DNA of 64,000 nucleotides, taken from positions 1 to 64,000 of the forward strand of contig NZ_BCYV01000016.1 in assembly GCF_001598375.1 (NCBI RefSeq). Direction: 5' to 3'. The position numbers and the translations under genes are program-made. Below, piece by piece: positions 53,320-62,398 of this stretch. The notes under the pieces were generated by a model. That model saw nothing but the letters and a program-made list of their open reading frames with translations, was not told where the DNA came from and did not search any database. The stretch is from Novosphingobium capsulatum NBRC 12533 (lineage in GTDB: Bacteria > Pseudomonadota > Alphaproteobacteria > Sphingomonadales > Sphingomonadaceae). Positions within the stretch are counted from its first letter, which is position 1, and each line of letters opens with the position of its first letter.

Positions 53320-54832
53320 TCCGGCTCTTCCCGCAAACCCGACCGACGCGCAGGCCGAACAGGCCGATATTGCCGCGCTGGCCAAGGGTGGGCGGACCAA
53401 TTTCTTTGGCTTCGTGCTGCGTCTGGCGGCCAGCGTGCCGTTCCTGTTCATCGCCGGGCGGCTCTATGGTGCAGCCACGCTCGGGCGCTATGCCTCGGCC
53501 ACGCTGGTGGTGGAACTGGCGGCGCAGCTTGCCACCCTCGGGCAAAAGCGCGGCCTGGCCCAGCAACTGGCCAAGGAAGATCGTGCCAGTGCCACCACCG
53601 TGGCTGATGCCCTGCTGCTGACTACGCTGGTGTCGGTGCTGTGCGGGCTGCTGCTGTGGCTGGTGCCGATCATGATGTTCCCGAGCGGGGATTACACCCC
53701 GGTGGAACGCCTGCTGCCCATGGCGATCCTGCCGCGCGCGCTGGGCGATGTGGCGCTGGCGGCGCTGGCCTATCGCTTTGACGTGGGCGCCACCGTGCGC
53801 GCCCGCGCCGTGGTGGAACCGTGGACGCAGTCGCTGGCCGCCGGTGGCCTGTGGCTGGCCGGCGCCTGGTGGCTGCCGCTGCGCGAAAGTGGGCTGATCC
53901 TGGCCTATGCCGCCGCGATGCTGGCGGCGATGATTACCGCCTTCGTGCCCCTGGTCAAAAGCTATGGCCTGCCGCGGCAGTGGGCACCACGCCCCGGTGC
54001 GCTGCTGCGCCTGGCCAACCGCAACCTGCCGCTGGCCGGGGCCGACGCGGTGGAGTGGGGCACGCGCAAGCTGGACCTGTTCATCCTCGGCACGTTTGCG
54101 CCGGCCGCCGTGGTCGGCATCTATTACGTGGCGCAGCAGGTCACCACGCTGCCGCAAAAGCTCAAGACCAGTTTCGAGCCGATCCTGGGCCCGGTGATCA
54201 CCCGCAACCTGCGCGAGAACAACCTGGGCGCGATCGCCCGCCAGGTGTGCCAGGTGGGCTTCTGGATCACCGCCGCGCAAGCCGGCATCGCCCTGGCGCT
54301 GGGCCTGCCGGGCAAGGGCGTGATGGGCCTGTTCGGGCCGAATTTCGTGGCCGGCACCGGCTCGCTCGCGCTGCTGCTGGCGGCCGAAGTGGTGGCCGCA
54401 CCTGCCGTGGTGAGTGAGGCGGCGCTGATCTATGTGGCGCGGCTGCGCAACTGGTGGATCAGCCTGGGCACGATCGCGCTGCAGGCCGGGTTGACCGTGG
54501 GCCTGATCGTGGCCGCGCGCGAACTGGGCTATGACGGCACGGTTGAGGCGATGGGCGCCGCGCTGGCCCTGGTCATTTCACTGGGCCTCGCCTCGCTGCT
54601 CAAGTCGCGGTTGCTGGGCAGCATCCTGGGCCAGAAGATCAGCAACTGGCGCTGGGCGCTGCTGTGGGCGGCAGTGCCGGCGGTGGGCGTGGGCATGCTG
54701 GCGCGCCTGCTGCCGGAATGGATCGAGGTCAGCCTGGGCATTCCGGCGATCCTGGGCGTCTATGGCCTGGTGATCTGGCGGCGCGGCTTTGGCCCGGAAG
54801 ACCGGGTGCTGTTCCGCAAGCACAAGAACTGA
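53312..54832 (+). CDS. Polysaccharide flippase-like membrane protein (MOP superfamily)
   Basis: 506 residues from a TTG at 53312; a GTG at 53297 is also in frame. Both overlap gpsA, so the start is uncertain. After a hydrophilic N-terminus come about twelve to fourteen membrane helices. KLDLFILGTFAPAAVVGIYYVAQQ matches the central region of Wzx-type lipopolysaccharide O-unit flippases. It probably turns a lipid-linked sugar across the inner membrane. No glycosyltransferase lies adjacent, so the substrate cannot be guessed. It ends 19 bases before the convergent rsmA stop. Confidence 0.8.
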   Translation: MADPALPANPTDAQAEQADIAALAKGGRTNFFGFVLRLAASVPFLFIAGRLYGAATLGRYASATLVVELAAQLATLGQKRGLAQQLAKEDRASATTVADALLLTTLVSVLCGLLLWLVPIMMFPSGDYTPVERLLPMAILPRALGDVALAALAYRFDVGATVRARAVVEPWTQSLAAGGLWLAGAWWLPLRESGLILAYAAAMLAAMITAFVPLVKSYGLPRQWAPRPGALLRLANRNLPLAGADAVEWGTRKLDLFILGTFAPAAVVGIYYVAQQVTTLPQKLKTSFEPILGPVITRNLRENNLGAIARQVCQVGFWITAAQAGIALALGLPGKGVMGLFGPNFVAGTGSLALLLAAEVVAAPAVVSEAALIYVARLRNWWISLGTIALQAGLTVGLIVAARELGYDGTVEAMGAALALVISLGLASLLKSRLLGSILGQKISNWRWALLWAAVPAVGVGMLARLLPEWIEVSLGIPAILGVYGLVIWRRGFGPEDRVLFRKHKN

Positions 54833-54851
54833 ACGCCCTCGTTCCGTTTCG

Positions 54852-55676
54852 TCAGGAGAGGGTGCGGGCAATCGCCACGAAATCGGCCACGTCCAGCGTT
54901 TCGGCGCGGCGGGAGGGATCGATGCCCAGCGTTTCCAGGGCAGCGAGCGCGCCGGGCACGCCCTTGAGCGACTGCCGCAGCATCTTGCGGCGCTGGCCAA
55001 ATGCCGCCTCGGTCACGCGTTCCAGCATGCGGGCCGAAACCCCCTCGGGCATGGTCGCGGGCGTCACGTGGACCACGGCCGACATCACCTTGGGCGGCGG
55101 GGTAAACGCGCTGCGGTGCACTTTCATGGCAATGCGCGGCGCGGCGCGCCATTGCGACAGGATCGCCAGCCGGCCATAGGCATCGCTGGCGGAAGCAGCG
55201 ACGATGCGCTCTGCCACTTCCAGCTGGAACATCAGCGTGAGCGAGAGCCACTGCGGCGGCCAGTCCTGCCCGGAAAGCCAGCCGGTGAACAGCATCGTGC
55301 CCACGTTGTAGGGCAGGTTGGCGATCACGTGCCAGGGCGCGTCAAACAGGGTGGCGGGATCGATCTTGGTCGCGTCGCCCTCGATCACGCGCAACTGGCC
55401 GGGAAAGGCCTCTGCCAGTTCGGCCAGGGCCGGCAGGCAGCGCTTGTCCATCTCGATCGCGGTGACATTGGCGCCGGCGCGCAGCAGGGCACGGGTCAGG
55501 CCGCCGGGGCCGGGGCCCACTTCCAGCACGTTGGCGCCCTTGAGCTTGCCGGGAATGGCGGCAATGCGCGCCAGCAACTGCTCGTCGAACAGGAAGTTCT
55601 GGCCCAATGCCTTGGACGCGAGCAACCCATGGCGGTTGACCACATCGCGCAACGGCGGAAGATCGGGCAGGCTCAT
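54852..55676 (-). CDS. rsmA: 16S rRNA dimethyladenosine transferase
   Basis: 274 residues. LGQNFLFDEQLLARI, the SAM site VLEVGPGPGGLTRALL, GDATKID and the motif IV ANLPYNVGT are all in place. It dimethylates two adjacent adenosines in helix 45 of 16S rRNA late in 30S assembly. The ATG at 55676 overlaps the pdxA stop (ATGA). Confidence 0.97.
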   Translation of the reverse strand: MSLPDLPPLRDVVNRHGLLASKALGQNFLFDEQLLARIAAIPGKLKGANVLEVGPGPGGLTRALLRAGANVTAIEMDKRCLPALAELAEAFPGQLRVIEGDATKIDPATLFDAPWHVIANLPYNVGTMLFTGWLSGQDWPPQWLSLTLMFQLEVAERIVAASASDAYGRLAILSQWRAAPRIAMKVHRSAFTPPPKVMSAVVHVTPATMPEGVSARMLERVTEAAFGQRRKMLRQSLKGVPGALAALETLGIDPSRRAETLDVADFVAIARTLS

Positions 55677-56677
55677 GCCCCGGCCGCAGCGCGGCGCACG
55701 GCGCATTCCCCGGCCATGCGGATCGCCGCGATCATCGCGCCCGGGCGCGCCTGGCGGCTGCCGGCGATGCCAAAGGCGGTGCCATGATCGGGTGAGGTGC
55801 GGATGATCGGCAGCCCCAGCGTGACATTGACGCCATCATCGAAATCGAGCGCTTTCAACGGGATCAGCGCCTGATCGTGATACATGCAGATGGCCACGTC
55901 GTAGGTCGTGCGGGCCTGGGCATGGAACATCGTGTCGGCCGGCAGCGGCCCGTGCGCGGCAATGCCGGCGGCCTGGAGCGCGGCAACGGCGGGGGCGATA
56001 TAGCTGTGGTCCTCATGCCCCATGCGGCCTTCCTCGCCGGCATGCGGGTTGAGCCCGGCCACGGCGAGGCGGGGATGGGCGATGCCGAAATCGCGCACCA
56101 GCGCCCGCGCGGTAATCGCGCTGCGCCGCGTGATCAGCTCGGCGGTGATCATGCCGGGCACGGCGTGCAGCGGCACATGCACCGTGACTGGTACGACCTT
56201 GAGCGAAGGGCCGGCCAGCATCATCACCGCGTCTTCGGGCGCGACGCCGCTGGCCTGGCCGACAAATTCGGTTTGCCCAGGGTGGTTGAAGCCAACGCTG
56301 GCCAGCCGGCTCTTGGATACCGGTGCGGTGACCAGGGCCGAGGTTTCGCCCGCCACGGTCAATTGCGTGGCGGCGTCCAGCGACTCGAGCGCCAGCATCG
56401 CGCCCTCGTCGGTGGGCTGGCCAGGGGTATAGCCAGCATCGCCCAGGTCGAGCACCGGCAGGGCGGAACCGAACGTCGCGGCCGCCTCTTCCAGGCTGCC
56501 CACGGCGCGCACTGGCACGTCGAGCCCGCGATGGCGCGCGGCCTGGTCCAGCACGCGGCGGCTGCCCACGGCCACGAACGGCTCCAGCTGCGCCATGCCG
56601 CGCAAGATCCACGCGGCCGCGATCAGTTCGGGGCCGATGCCGGCAGGATCACCCTGGGAGATGGCGATGGGGTTCAT
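55673..56677 (-). CDS. pdxA: 4-hydroxythreonine-4-phosphate dehydrogenase
   Basis: 334 residues. SQGDPAGIGPEL at the N-terminus is diagnostic. Three metal-binding histidines are seen in FNHPGQTEF, VHVPLHAVPG and CMYHDQALIP, and GLNPHAGEEG is conserved. It catalyses an oxidative decarboxylation step of pyridoxal phosphate synthesis. The order surA-pdxA-rsmA is typical of proteobacteria, but here 181 bases with a repeat element separate surA from pdxA. Confidence 0.97.
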   Translation of the reverse strand: MNPIAISQGDPAGIGPELIAAAWILRGMAQLEPFVAVGSRRVLDQAARHRGLDVPVRAVGSLEEAAATFGSALPVLDLGDAGYTPGQPTDEGAMLALESLDAATQLTVAGETSALVTAPVSKSRLASVGFNHPGQTEFVGQASGVAPEDAVMMLAGPSLKVVPVTVHVPLHAVPGMITAELITRRSAITARALVRDFGIAHPRLAVAGLNPHAGEEGRMGHEDHSYIAPAVAALQAAGIAAHGPLPADTMFHAQARTTYDVAICMYHDQALIPLKALDFDDGVNVTLGLPIIRTSPDHGTAFGIAGSRQARPGAMIAAIRMAGECAVRRAAAGA

Positions 56678-56749
56678 GGGCTGGCGCTATCGGCTTTGTG
56701 GGTGGAGGGGTGGGATGTTGCGGGTTGGAAGCAGTCGTGGTGCGTGGTT

Positions 56750-56839
56750 TCCACCACCCCCAAACCCCCTCCTCTAAAGAGGAGTGGGCTTCATGTTCGC
56801 CTCCCCCTCCTCTTGAGAGGAGGGGGTCGGGGGGTGGTG
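56750..56839. repeat. Palindromic intergenic repeat, double-hairpin copy (well preserved)
   Basis: The ends are CCACCACCCCC and GGGGGGTGGTGG, inverted with respect to each other. Between them are two hairpins: CCTCCTCT / AGAGGAG with an AA-type loop at 56767-56785, and CCCCCTCCTCT / AGAGGAGGGGG with a TG loop at 56802-56825. It lies within the surA-pdxA operon and could fold in the mRNA. Relatives are at 13463-13508 and 46758-46857. Confidence 0.85.
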
Positions 56840-56858
56840 GCGGCTTTGCGCCAACAAA

Positions 56859-58268
56859 TCAGTTATACTCAATCACCGCATCGCGGCGCAGGTCGCGCAG
56901 ATAGGTCTGGGCGCGCTTGTTCACGCGGTCGTCTTCCATCTGCGACTGCATTTCTTCAAAGCTCGGGCCATCGGCCACCTTGGGATCGTCGCGGCCGCAC
57001 AGCACCAGCACGCGCACGCCGTCTTCGATCGATCCGAACGGCGGGGTCGCCTCGCCGATCGAGAGCTTGAGCATCGAATCCTGCAGCGCGGCGGGCAGGT
57101 CGCGCGCCTTGACCTGGTCGTTGGTGACGACCGAGGCGCCGATGCCGGCTGCGGCCGCATCGACCTGGCCGCAGCCGTGGATGGTCTTGACGGTGGCGGC
57201 AAAGGTCGCGGCCTTGGCCGCAGCATCCTTTTCCGTGGTGCCCTTGGGGAAGCTGAGCGACATCTGCTTGAGGCTGAGCACGGCGTCGCGCGGATCGGCG
57301 GTCAGCACCTGTCGCTTGTCGATCAGATAGAGGATCGAATAGCCGCCGGGAATTTCCACCGGCCCGGCAAGCTGGCCCGGTTGCATCGACGTGGCGACAT
57401 TGGCCAGATCCTGCGGCAACTGGGCCAGGCGGATCCAGCCCAGATCGCCACCCACCGCAGCGGTGGAGGCTTCGGAATATTGCCGCGCATAGGCGACGAA
57501 GCTGCCGCCCTTCTTGAGCTGGTCAACGATCTGGTTGGCGTTGGCCATGACCTGCTGGCGGTTGGTATCATTGGCCGAGAGATAGATTTCGCCGATGCGA
57601 TATTCCTCGGTGCCCTTGGCCGCCTTGAGACGGTCCATCATTTCGCGCACTTCGCCGTCAGACACGTTGATGAACGGCTGGACGTTGCGGCGCAGCAGGC
57701 GCTGCCACGACAGTTCGCCACGGATCTGCCGCTTGAGCGAGGCCGCCGAAGAGCCGATCGAGGTCAGGTACTTGTCGAGCGCGGCCGGGTTCTGGCCGAA
57801 GTTCTGCTGGGCCACGCGTTCGTAGGTCTGGTTGACTTCGTCATCGTCAACATCGACGCCGGCCGACTTGGCCTCTTGAATCTGCAGGGTTTCGTCGATC
57901 AGGTTGCGCAGCACCTGCAGGCGCAGGCGCTCCTGTTCCTCGGCCGAAACCTTGCCGCCGTTGGCGTTGACGATCAGCGCCAGGCGCTGGTCGATATCGG
58001 TGCCGGTGAGGATTTCACCGTTCACGATCGCGGTGGCGCGGCGCACGTTGGGATCGCTCTTGCCAAAGATCTGCACGTTGGCGGGAATGTTGAGCTGGCC
58101 CGAGGCATCGGGCGCGCCACCGGCGGTTTGCGCCTGGGCCACGCTGCCGGCCACCGGCAGGGCGGCCGTGGCGGCAAGACCCAGCGCCAGGGCGGCCCGG
58201 CCGCACCAGTGACCCATACGAATATCACGGCGCATCTGGAACTGGGGCAGCCGGGTGATGGACTTCAT
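56859..58268 (-). CDS. surA: Periplasmic chaperone / peptidyl-prolyl isomerase SurA
   Basis: 469 residues with a signal peptide ending at VAQA-QT. The SurA N-domain (ATAIVNGEILTGTDIDQRLAL) is followed by a parvulin domain at about 215-320 (EEYRIGEIYLSAND, GGDLGWIRLAQLPQ) and a second, diverged parvulin segment. A terminal helix (RVNKRAQTYLRDLRRDAVIEY) returns to the N-domain. It escorts outer-membrane proteins such as the TonB receptor and porin of this window. In many relatives lptD lies directly upstream; here it does not. Confidence 0.94.
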   Translation of the reverse strand: MKSITRLPQFQMRRDIRMGHWCGRAALALGLAATAALPVAGSVAQAQTAGGAPDASGQLNIPANVQIFGKSDPNVRRATAIVNGEILTGTDIDQRLALIVNANGGKVSAEEQERLRLQVLRNLIDETLQIQEAKSAGVDVDDDEVNQTYERVAQQNFGQNPAALDKYLTSIGSSAASLKRQIRGELSWQRLLRRNVQPFINVSDGEVREMMDRLKAAKGTEEYRIGEIYLSANDTNRQQVMANANQIVDQLKKGGSFVAYARQYSEASTAAVGGDLGWIRLAQLPQDLANVATSMQPGQLAGPVEIPGGYSILYLIDKRQVLTADPRDAVLSLKQMSLSFPKGTTEKDAAAKAATFAATVKTIHGCGQVDAAAAGIGASVVTNDQVKARDLPAALQDSMLKLSIGEATPPFGSIEDGVRVLVLCGRDDPKVADGPSFEEMQSQMEDDRVNKRAQTYLRDLRRDAVIEYN

Positions 58269-58452
58269 GGCGATCCGAACTTCCTGTCAGGCAACATGCG
58301 AATTGGGCTGCATGCGAAATGGTGCGTCGATCCCGGGCCTGCATTGCCCCGGCTTAACCCACGCTGAGTGGCGGCAAGCGGCCGGGAATGCAACGCCGGA
58401 ATTGGCCGGTTGGGGGAAAACTTTGCGGGAAACGTGGCCAAAGGCGGGATTT

Positions 58453-58473
58453 GGCGGGCCTAATCAGCCCGCC
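58453..58473 (-). terminator. Stem-loop over the potF stop codon
   Basis: GGCGGGC and GCCCGCC form a perfect seven-base stem with a seven-base loop that includes the stop codon. No T-run follows on the minus strand. It may end or stabilise the polyamine-operon transcript ahead of surA. Confidence 0.4.
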
Positions 58474-59531
58474 CGCACCTGGGTCATCGCCTGCTCATAG
58501 CGGCTGTTCATCTCCTGCCCGCGATAGCGCGAATATTCGCACGCCGCGAGCGCTGCGGCGGGCGGGAAGATCACCTGGCTGTTGCGGTAATCATCGGGCA
58601 TCAGCGCCAGCGCCGCCTGGTTGGGCGTGGGATAGCGGATGGTGCGGGCAATGTCGGCCCCGGCCTTGGCGCCCAGCACGAAATCGATGAAAGCATAGGC
58701 CAGATCGGGATTGGGCGCATTGCGGGGAATACACAGGCCGTCGCTTGCCAGGATGCCACCTTCGCGCGGCACGACGAACGCGAGGTCGGGATCGTCGCGC
58801 ATGACCTGGGCGATATCGCCATTGTATTCGATGACCAGGTCGACATCGCCCGCCAGCAGCAGATCCTGGCCATTGTCGTCATGAAACGCGGCGATATTGG
58901 GCTTTTGCTTGAGCAGCATGGCCTTGACCTGGGCGATCACCGCCGGATCGTTGGTATTGGCCGGATGCCCGAGGTATTTGGCGCCGATCTCGAACAGTTC
59001 GCTCGCTTCGGCGAGCAGGGCGATGCGCCCCTTGTAGCGATCGGAATCGAGCACCCATTTCCAGCTGTCGGGCACGCCATCGACCTTGGACTTGCGATAG
59101 CCGATGCCGGTGACGATCCAGGTATAGGGCACCGAGACGCGGCGGCCGGGATCGAACGGCGGATCGAGGAACTGCGGCGCGATGTTCTTGAGGTTGGGGA
59201 TCTTGGCGTGGTCCAGCTCGGTCAACATGCCGGCCGCGTGCATGCGTTCGACAAAGTCGTTCGAGGGCACGATCACGTCATAGCCCTGGTTGCCGCTGCG
59301 CAGCTTGGCAAAGAGTTCATCGTTGTTGGCAAACAGGCTGATGTTCACGCCAGCGCCAGCCGCCTTGGTGAAATCGGCCACGGTGTTTTTGCCGATGTAG
59401 GTATCCCAGGTGTAGAGATTGAGCGACCGCGCCGGCTTGCCGCGCGAACAGGCGCCCAGCGCGCCGGTAAACGACAGGCCGATGCCGGCAAGGCCAGCCT
59501 GGCGCAGGAACATGCGGCGCGAATGGACCAT
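58464..59531 (-). CDS. potF: Polyamine ABC transporter substrate-binding protein
   Basis: 355 residues. The N-terminus has a twin-arginine pair (SRRMFLRQAG) and a lipobox-like TGALGAC with Cys28, so it may be a Tat-exported lipoprotein. LNLYTWDTYIGKNTVADF and NDELFAKLRSGNQGYDVIVPSNDFV are typical of PotD/PotF proteins. It would bring putrescine or spermidine to an inner-membrane ABC transporter. Permease genes are not in the window; the ATPase end is at 63.7 kb. The symbol PotF rather than PotD is chosen from the neighbouring putrescine catabolic genes. Confidence 0.9.
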   Translation of the reverse strand: MVHSRRMFLRQAGLAGIGLSFTGALGACSRGKPARSLNLYTWDTYIGKNTVADFTKAAGAGVNISLFANNDELFAKLRSGNQGYDVIVPSNDFVERMHAAGMLTELDHAKIPNLKNIAPQFLDPPFDPGRRVSVPYTWIVTGIGYRKSKVDGVPDSWKWVLDSDRYKGRIALLAEASELFEIGAKYLGHPANTNDPAVIAQVKAMLLKQKPNIAAFHDDNGQDLLLAGDVDLVIEYNGDIAQVMRDDPDLAFVVPREGGILASDGLCIPRNAPNPDLAYAFIDFVLGAKAGADIARTIRYPTPNQAALALMPDDYRNSQVIFPPAAALAACEYSRYRGQEMNSRYEQAMTQVRAG

Positions 59532-59583
59532 CTTCGTTCAATTCCCATGCGGCGTGGCGACACGGCGGGGGGATGGCGCCCGA

Positions 59584-60927
59584 TCACGCTTTGAGCAAGA
59601 GGTGATCGCGTTCCCATGACGAGATCACCTCGTCATAAGCGGCCAGTTCGTTGAGCTTGATCTCGTAGAACGCCTTGATGAACTGCTCGCCCAACAGGTC
59701 GATCACCGGCTGGCAATCGATCATCTGCTTGAGCGCGGCATCGAGATTGCGCGGCAGGGTGCGCTCCTCGTCATAGGCGTTGCGGGTCATCAGCGGCAGT
59801 GGCTCGATCCGCTCTTGCAGGCCGATATAGCCGCAGGCCAGCGTGGCGGCGATGGCGATATAGGGATTGGCATCGGCGCCGGGCAGGCGGTTTTCGATGC
59901 GCGTGCTGCGCGGGCCGCTGACGGGAATGCGCAAGCCACAGCTGCGGTTGTCGAGCCCCCATTGCACGTTGATCGGCGCGCTGTGGGCCGGGCGGATGCG
60001 GCGGAAGGAATTGACGTTGGGCGCAAACAGCGGGACGACCTGCGGCAGGTAGCGTTGCAGCCCGCCGACGAACCAGCGGAATTCCGGCGTGAGCCCGGCC
60101 TGCGTGCCGAACAGGTTGTTGCCGCCCGCGTCCACCGCCGAAATATGCAGGTGCATGGCGCTGCCCGGCTGGCTTTCCATCGGCTTGGCCATGAACGTGG
60201 CATAGACCCCGTGCTTGAGCGCGACCTGGCGCACGATGCGCTTGAAGATCACCACCTGGTCGCACAGCGCCACGGGATCACCGTGGTTGAAGTTGATTTC
60301 CAGCTGCGCCGTGCCGCCTTCATGGATCATCGTATCGAGCTGGAGCGAGGCGATTTCCGAATTGTCGTAGATTTCCTCGATGATGTCTTCGTATTCGGTC
60401 ACCGATTCCAGGCCATAGGGCTGGGGCGAGCTTTCCGCGCGGCCCGAGCGCCCGCGCGGCGGCTGGATCGGCAGATCGGGATCGGAATTGACCTCGGTAA
60501 GGTAGAATTCCAGTTCGGGCGCCACCACCATCTGCCAGCCCATCGCGGCATATTTGGCCAGCATGCGCTTGAGCACGTGGCGCGGCGCGACTTCAAACGC
60601 GCTGCCATCGCGGTGCAGGGCATCGGCCACGACAAAGGCCGTGGGGGTGCGAAAGCCCGGCGCCACGCAGATCGAATTGATATCGGGCAGCAGGGTAACG
60701 TCGGGATCGCGGTAGAGGAAATCGTCCTCGTCGGTATCGGCATAGTCCCCGGTGATGGTGACGGAAAACACCGAGGAGGGCAGGCGCAGGCTCATGTTGC
60801 CGACCGAGGCGATGAACTTGTCGGCCGGCCAGACCTTGCCGCGCACCACGCCATTGATATCGGGGACGAGGCATTCGACCTCGCTGATGCGTTTTTCGCG
60901 GATCCATTCGGCAAATGCTTCGGTCAT
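59584..60927 (-). CDS. puuA: Gamma-glutamylputrescine synthetase (glutamine-synthetase family)
   Basis: 447 residues of the glutamine-synthetase fold. The N-terminal beta-grasp contains ECLVPDINGVVRGK. VAPELEFYLTEV and the central HEGGTAQLEINFNHGDP carry metal-binding glutamates. RIRPAHSAPINVQWGLDNRS and RIENRLPGADANPYIAIAAT follow. It uses ATP to join glutamate to putrescine. The start at 60927 is the first ATG giving the conserved N-terminus. It lies between the oxidase and the binding protein genes, an operon for putrescine use. Confidence 0.9.
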   Translation of the reverse strand: MTEAFAEWIREKRISEVECLVPDINGVVRGKVWPADKFIASVGNMSLRLPSSVFSVTITGDYADTDEDDFLYRDPDVTLLPDINSICVAPGFRTPTAFVVADALHRDGSAFEVAPRHVLKRMLAKYAAMGWQMVVAPELEFYLTEVNSDPDLPIQPPRGRSGRAESSPQPYGLESVTEYEDIIEEIYDNSEIASLQLDTMIHEGGTAQLEINFNHGDPVALCDQVVIFKRIVRQVALKHGVYATFMAKPMESQPGSAMHLHISAVDAGGNNLFGTQAGLTPEFRWFVGGLQRYLPQVVPLFAPNVNSFRRIRPAHSAPINVQWGLDNRSCGLRIPVSGPRSTRIENRLPGADANPYIAIAATLACGYIGLQERIEPLPLMTRNAYDEERTLPRNLDAALKQMIDCQPVIDLLGEQFIKAFYEIKLNELAAYDEVISSWERDHLLLKA

Positions 60928-60953
60928 GGGATCACTCGCTTGGAAGAAGGGGT

Positions 60954-62297
60954 TCAGAGACGGTCGCGCAGGGCAAAGAAGGTCATCGCGGCGGCCATGG
61001 TTGGCCAGCGCAGCAGGGTGCCCCCGGGAAAGCGGGGCGTGGGCAGGCGGCGTACCAGATCGAGCGCGGGCGCGGGCAGCCCGGCCATGGCTGCGCCGAT
61101 TTCGCCACCCAGCCACGGCGCCAGCACCACGCCTAGCCCGGAAAACCCGCTGAGCGACCACAGGCCGGGCGCAACCTGCGCGGCATGGGGCAGGCGATGT
61201 GGGGTGATTGACAGCGTGCCGCCCCAGGCATGGTCGATCGCCACATCGGCCAGTTGCGGAAAAACCCGCAGCATATGCGGCCGCACGAACGCGGCGATAT
61301 TGGTCGGCAGGCGCCAGGAATAGCGTTCCCCGCCGCCGAACAGCAGGCGGTGATCGGGCGTGATGCGGAAATAATAGACCACGAAGCGCGAATCCGACAC
61401 CGCCTGGCCGCCAGCGATCAGCGCAGCCGCCCGCTCTGGCCCGAGAGGCGCGGTGGTGGCGATGAAGTTGTTGATCGGCAGAACATGAGCATCGACCGCC
61501 GGCACCAGGCCCGTGGCATAGCCGCCGGTTGCCACCAGCACCTGGCCCGCGCGCACCGTGCCGCCGGGCGTGGTCACGCGCCAGGCCTGGGCCGTGCCCG
61601 GCGGGCCATCGGGCGCAATGCCGGTGCAGCGGCTGTGCGGATGGATCACTGCCCCCGCCGCGCGGGCAGCGCGCGCCATGGCGAGCGCCAGCTTGAGCGG
61701 GTGGAGATGGCCGCCGGCCATATCCAGGCTGCCACCGTGATAGGCCTGGCTGTCGACCATGGCGCGAATGTCGTCACGACCGAGCGGGGTGAGCGCGTGG
61801 TGGCCATAGGCCTCTTGCAGAAAGCGCACCTCGGCATGGGTCTGCGCCATCAGGCCAGGCTTGTGATCGGCGTGGATCAGCCCTGCGCGAAAATCGCAAC
61901 GGTCGGGATCGTTTTCGATCAGCCGATCAAGGTGGTCGCGCGCATGGCGGGCCATGGTCCACATTTCGCGCGCACCGTCGCTGCCCATGTGGCGCGCCAG
62001 CCAGTGCTGGTCCTTGTTCCAGCCAACGTGGACCTGGCCGCCATTGCGGCCCGAGGCGCCCCAGCCGACAGGCCCGCTTTCCAGCAGAACGACCGATCGC
62101 CCGGCCTCTGCCAGCCGCAATGCGGCACCCAGACCTGTGTAGCCCCCGCCGATGATGCAGGCATCGGCCTGCACATCCTGGTCCAGCGCCGTGCCGGCAA
62201 AGGCCATGGGCGCGGTGGCGGCGTAATAGGACGGCGGATAGGCCCGCACATCCTCGCCGGTTGGTCCTGCCCGCTCGATGGATCGAGGCGTCAACAT
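60954..62297 (-). CDS. puuB: Gamma-glutamylputrescine oxidase-like FAD enzyme
   Basis: 447 residues from ATG 62297; an ATG nine codons upstream is also possible. The family leader SYYAATAP precedes the FAD motif IIGGGYTGLGAAL (48-60). ESGPVGWGASGRNGGQVHVGW is characteristic of the PuuB/DAO group. The C-terminus has the FAD-closing WSLSGFSGLGVVLAPWLGG. It oxidises gamma-glutamylputrescine to the aldehyde with release of ammonia and peroxide. It is 26 bases upstream of puuA in the same operon. Confidence 0.9.
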   Translation of the reverse strand: MLTPRSIERAGPTGEDVRAYPPSYYAATAPMAFAGTALDQDVQADACIIGGGYTGLGAALRLAEAGRSVVLLESGPVGWGASGRNGGQVHVGWNKDQHWLARHMGSDGAREMWTMARHARDHLDRLIENDPDRCDFRAGLIHADHKPGLMAQTHAEVRFLQEAYGHHALTPLGRDDIRAMVDSQAYHGGSLDMAGGHLHPLKLALAMARAARAAGAVIHPHSRCTGIAPDGPPGTAQAWRVTTPGGTVRAGQVLVATGGYATGLVPAVDAHVLPINNFIATTAPLGPERAAALIAGGQAVSDSRFVVYYFRITPDHRLLFGGGERYSWRLPTNIAAFVRPHMLRVFPQLADVAIDHAWGGTLSITPHRLPHAAQVAPGLWSLSGFSGLGVVLAPWLGGEIGAAMAGLPAPALDLVRRLPTPRFPGGTLLRWPTMAAAMTFFALRDRL

Positions 62298-62398
62298 TAC
62301 CTGTGGTTCTACCCCATGCGGCAAGGGGCGACAAGCGAAGCACTGGGGGTTTGGCTGCCAGGCCGGTGCGTGCCATGCACCGGCCTGGCGCGTGGAAT

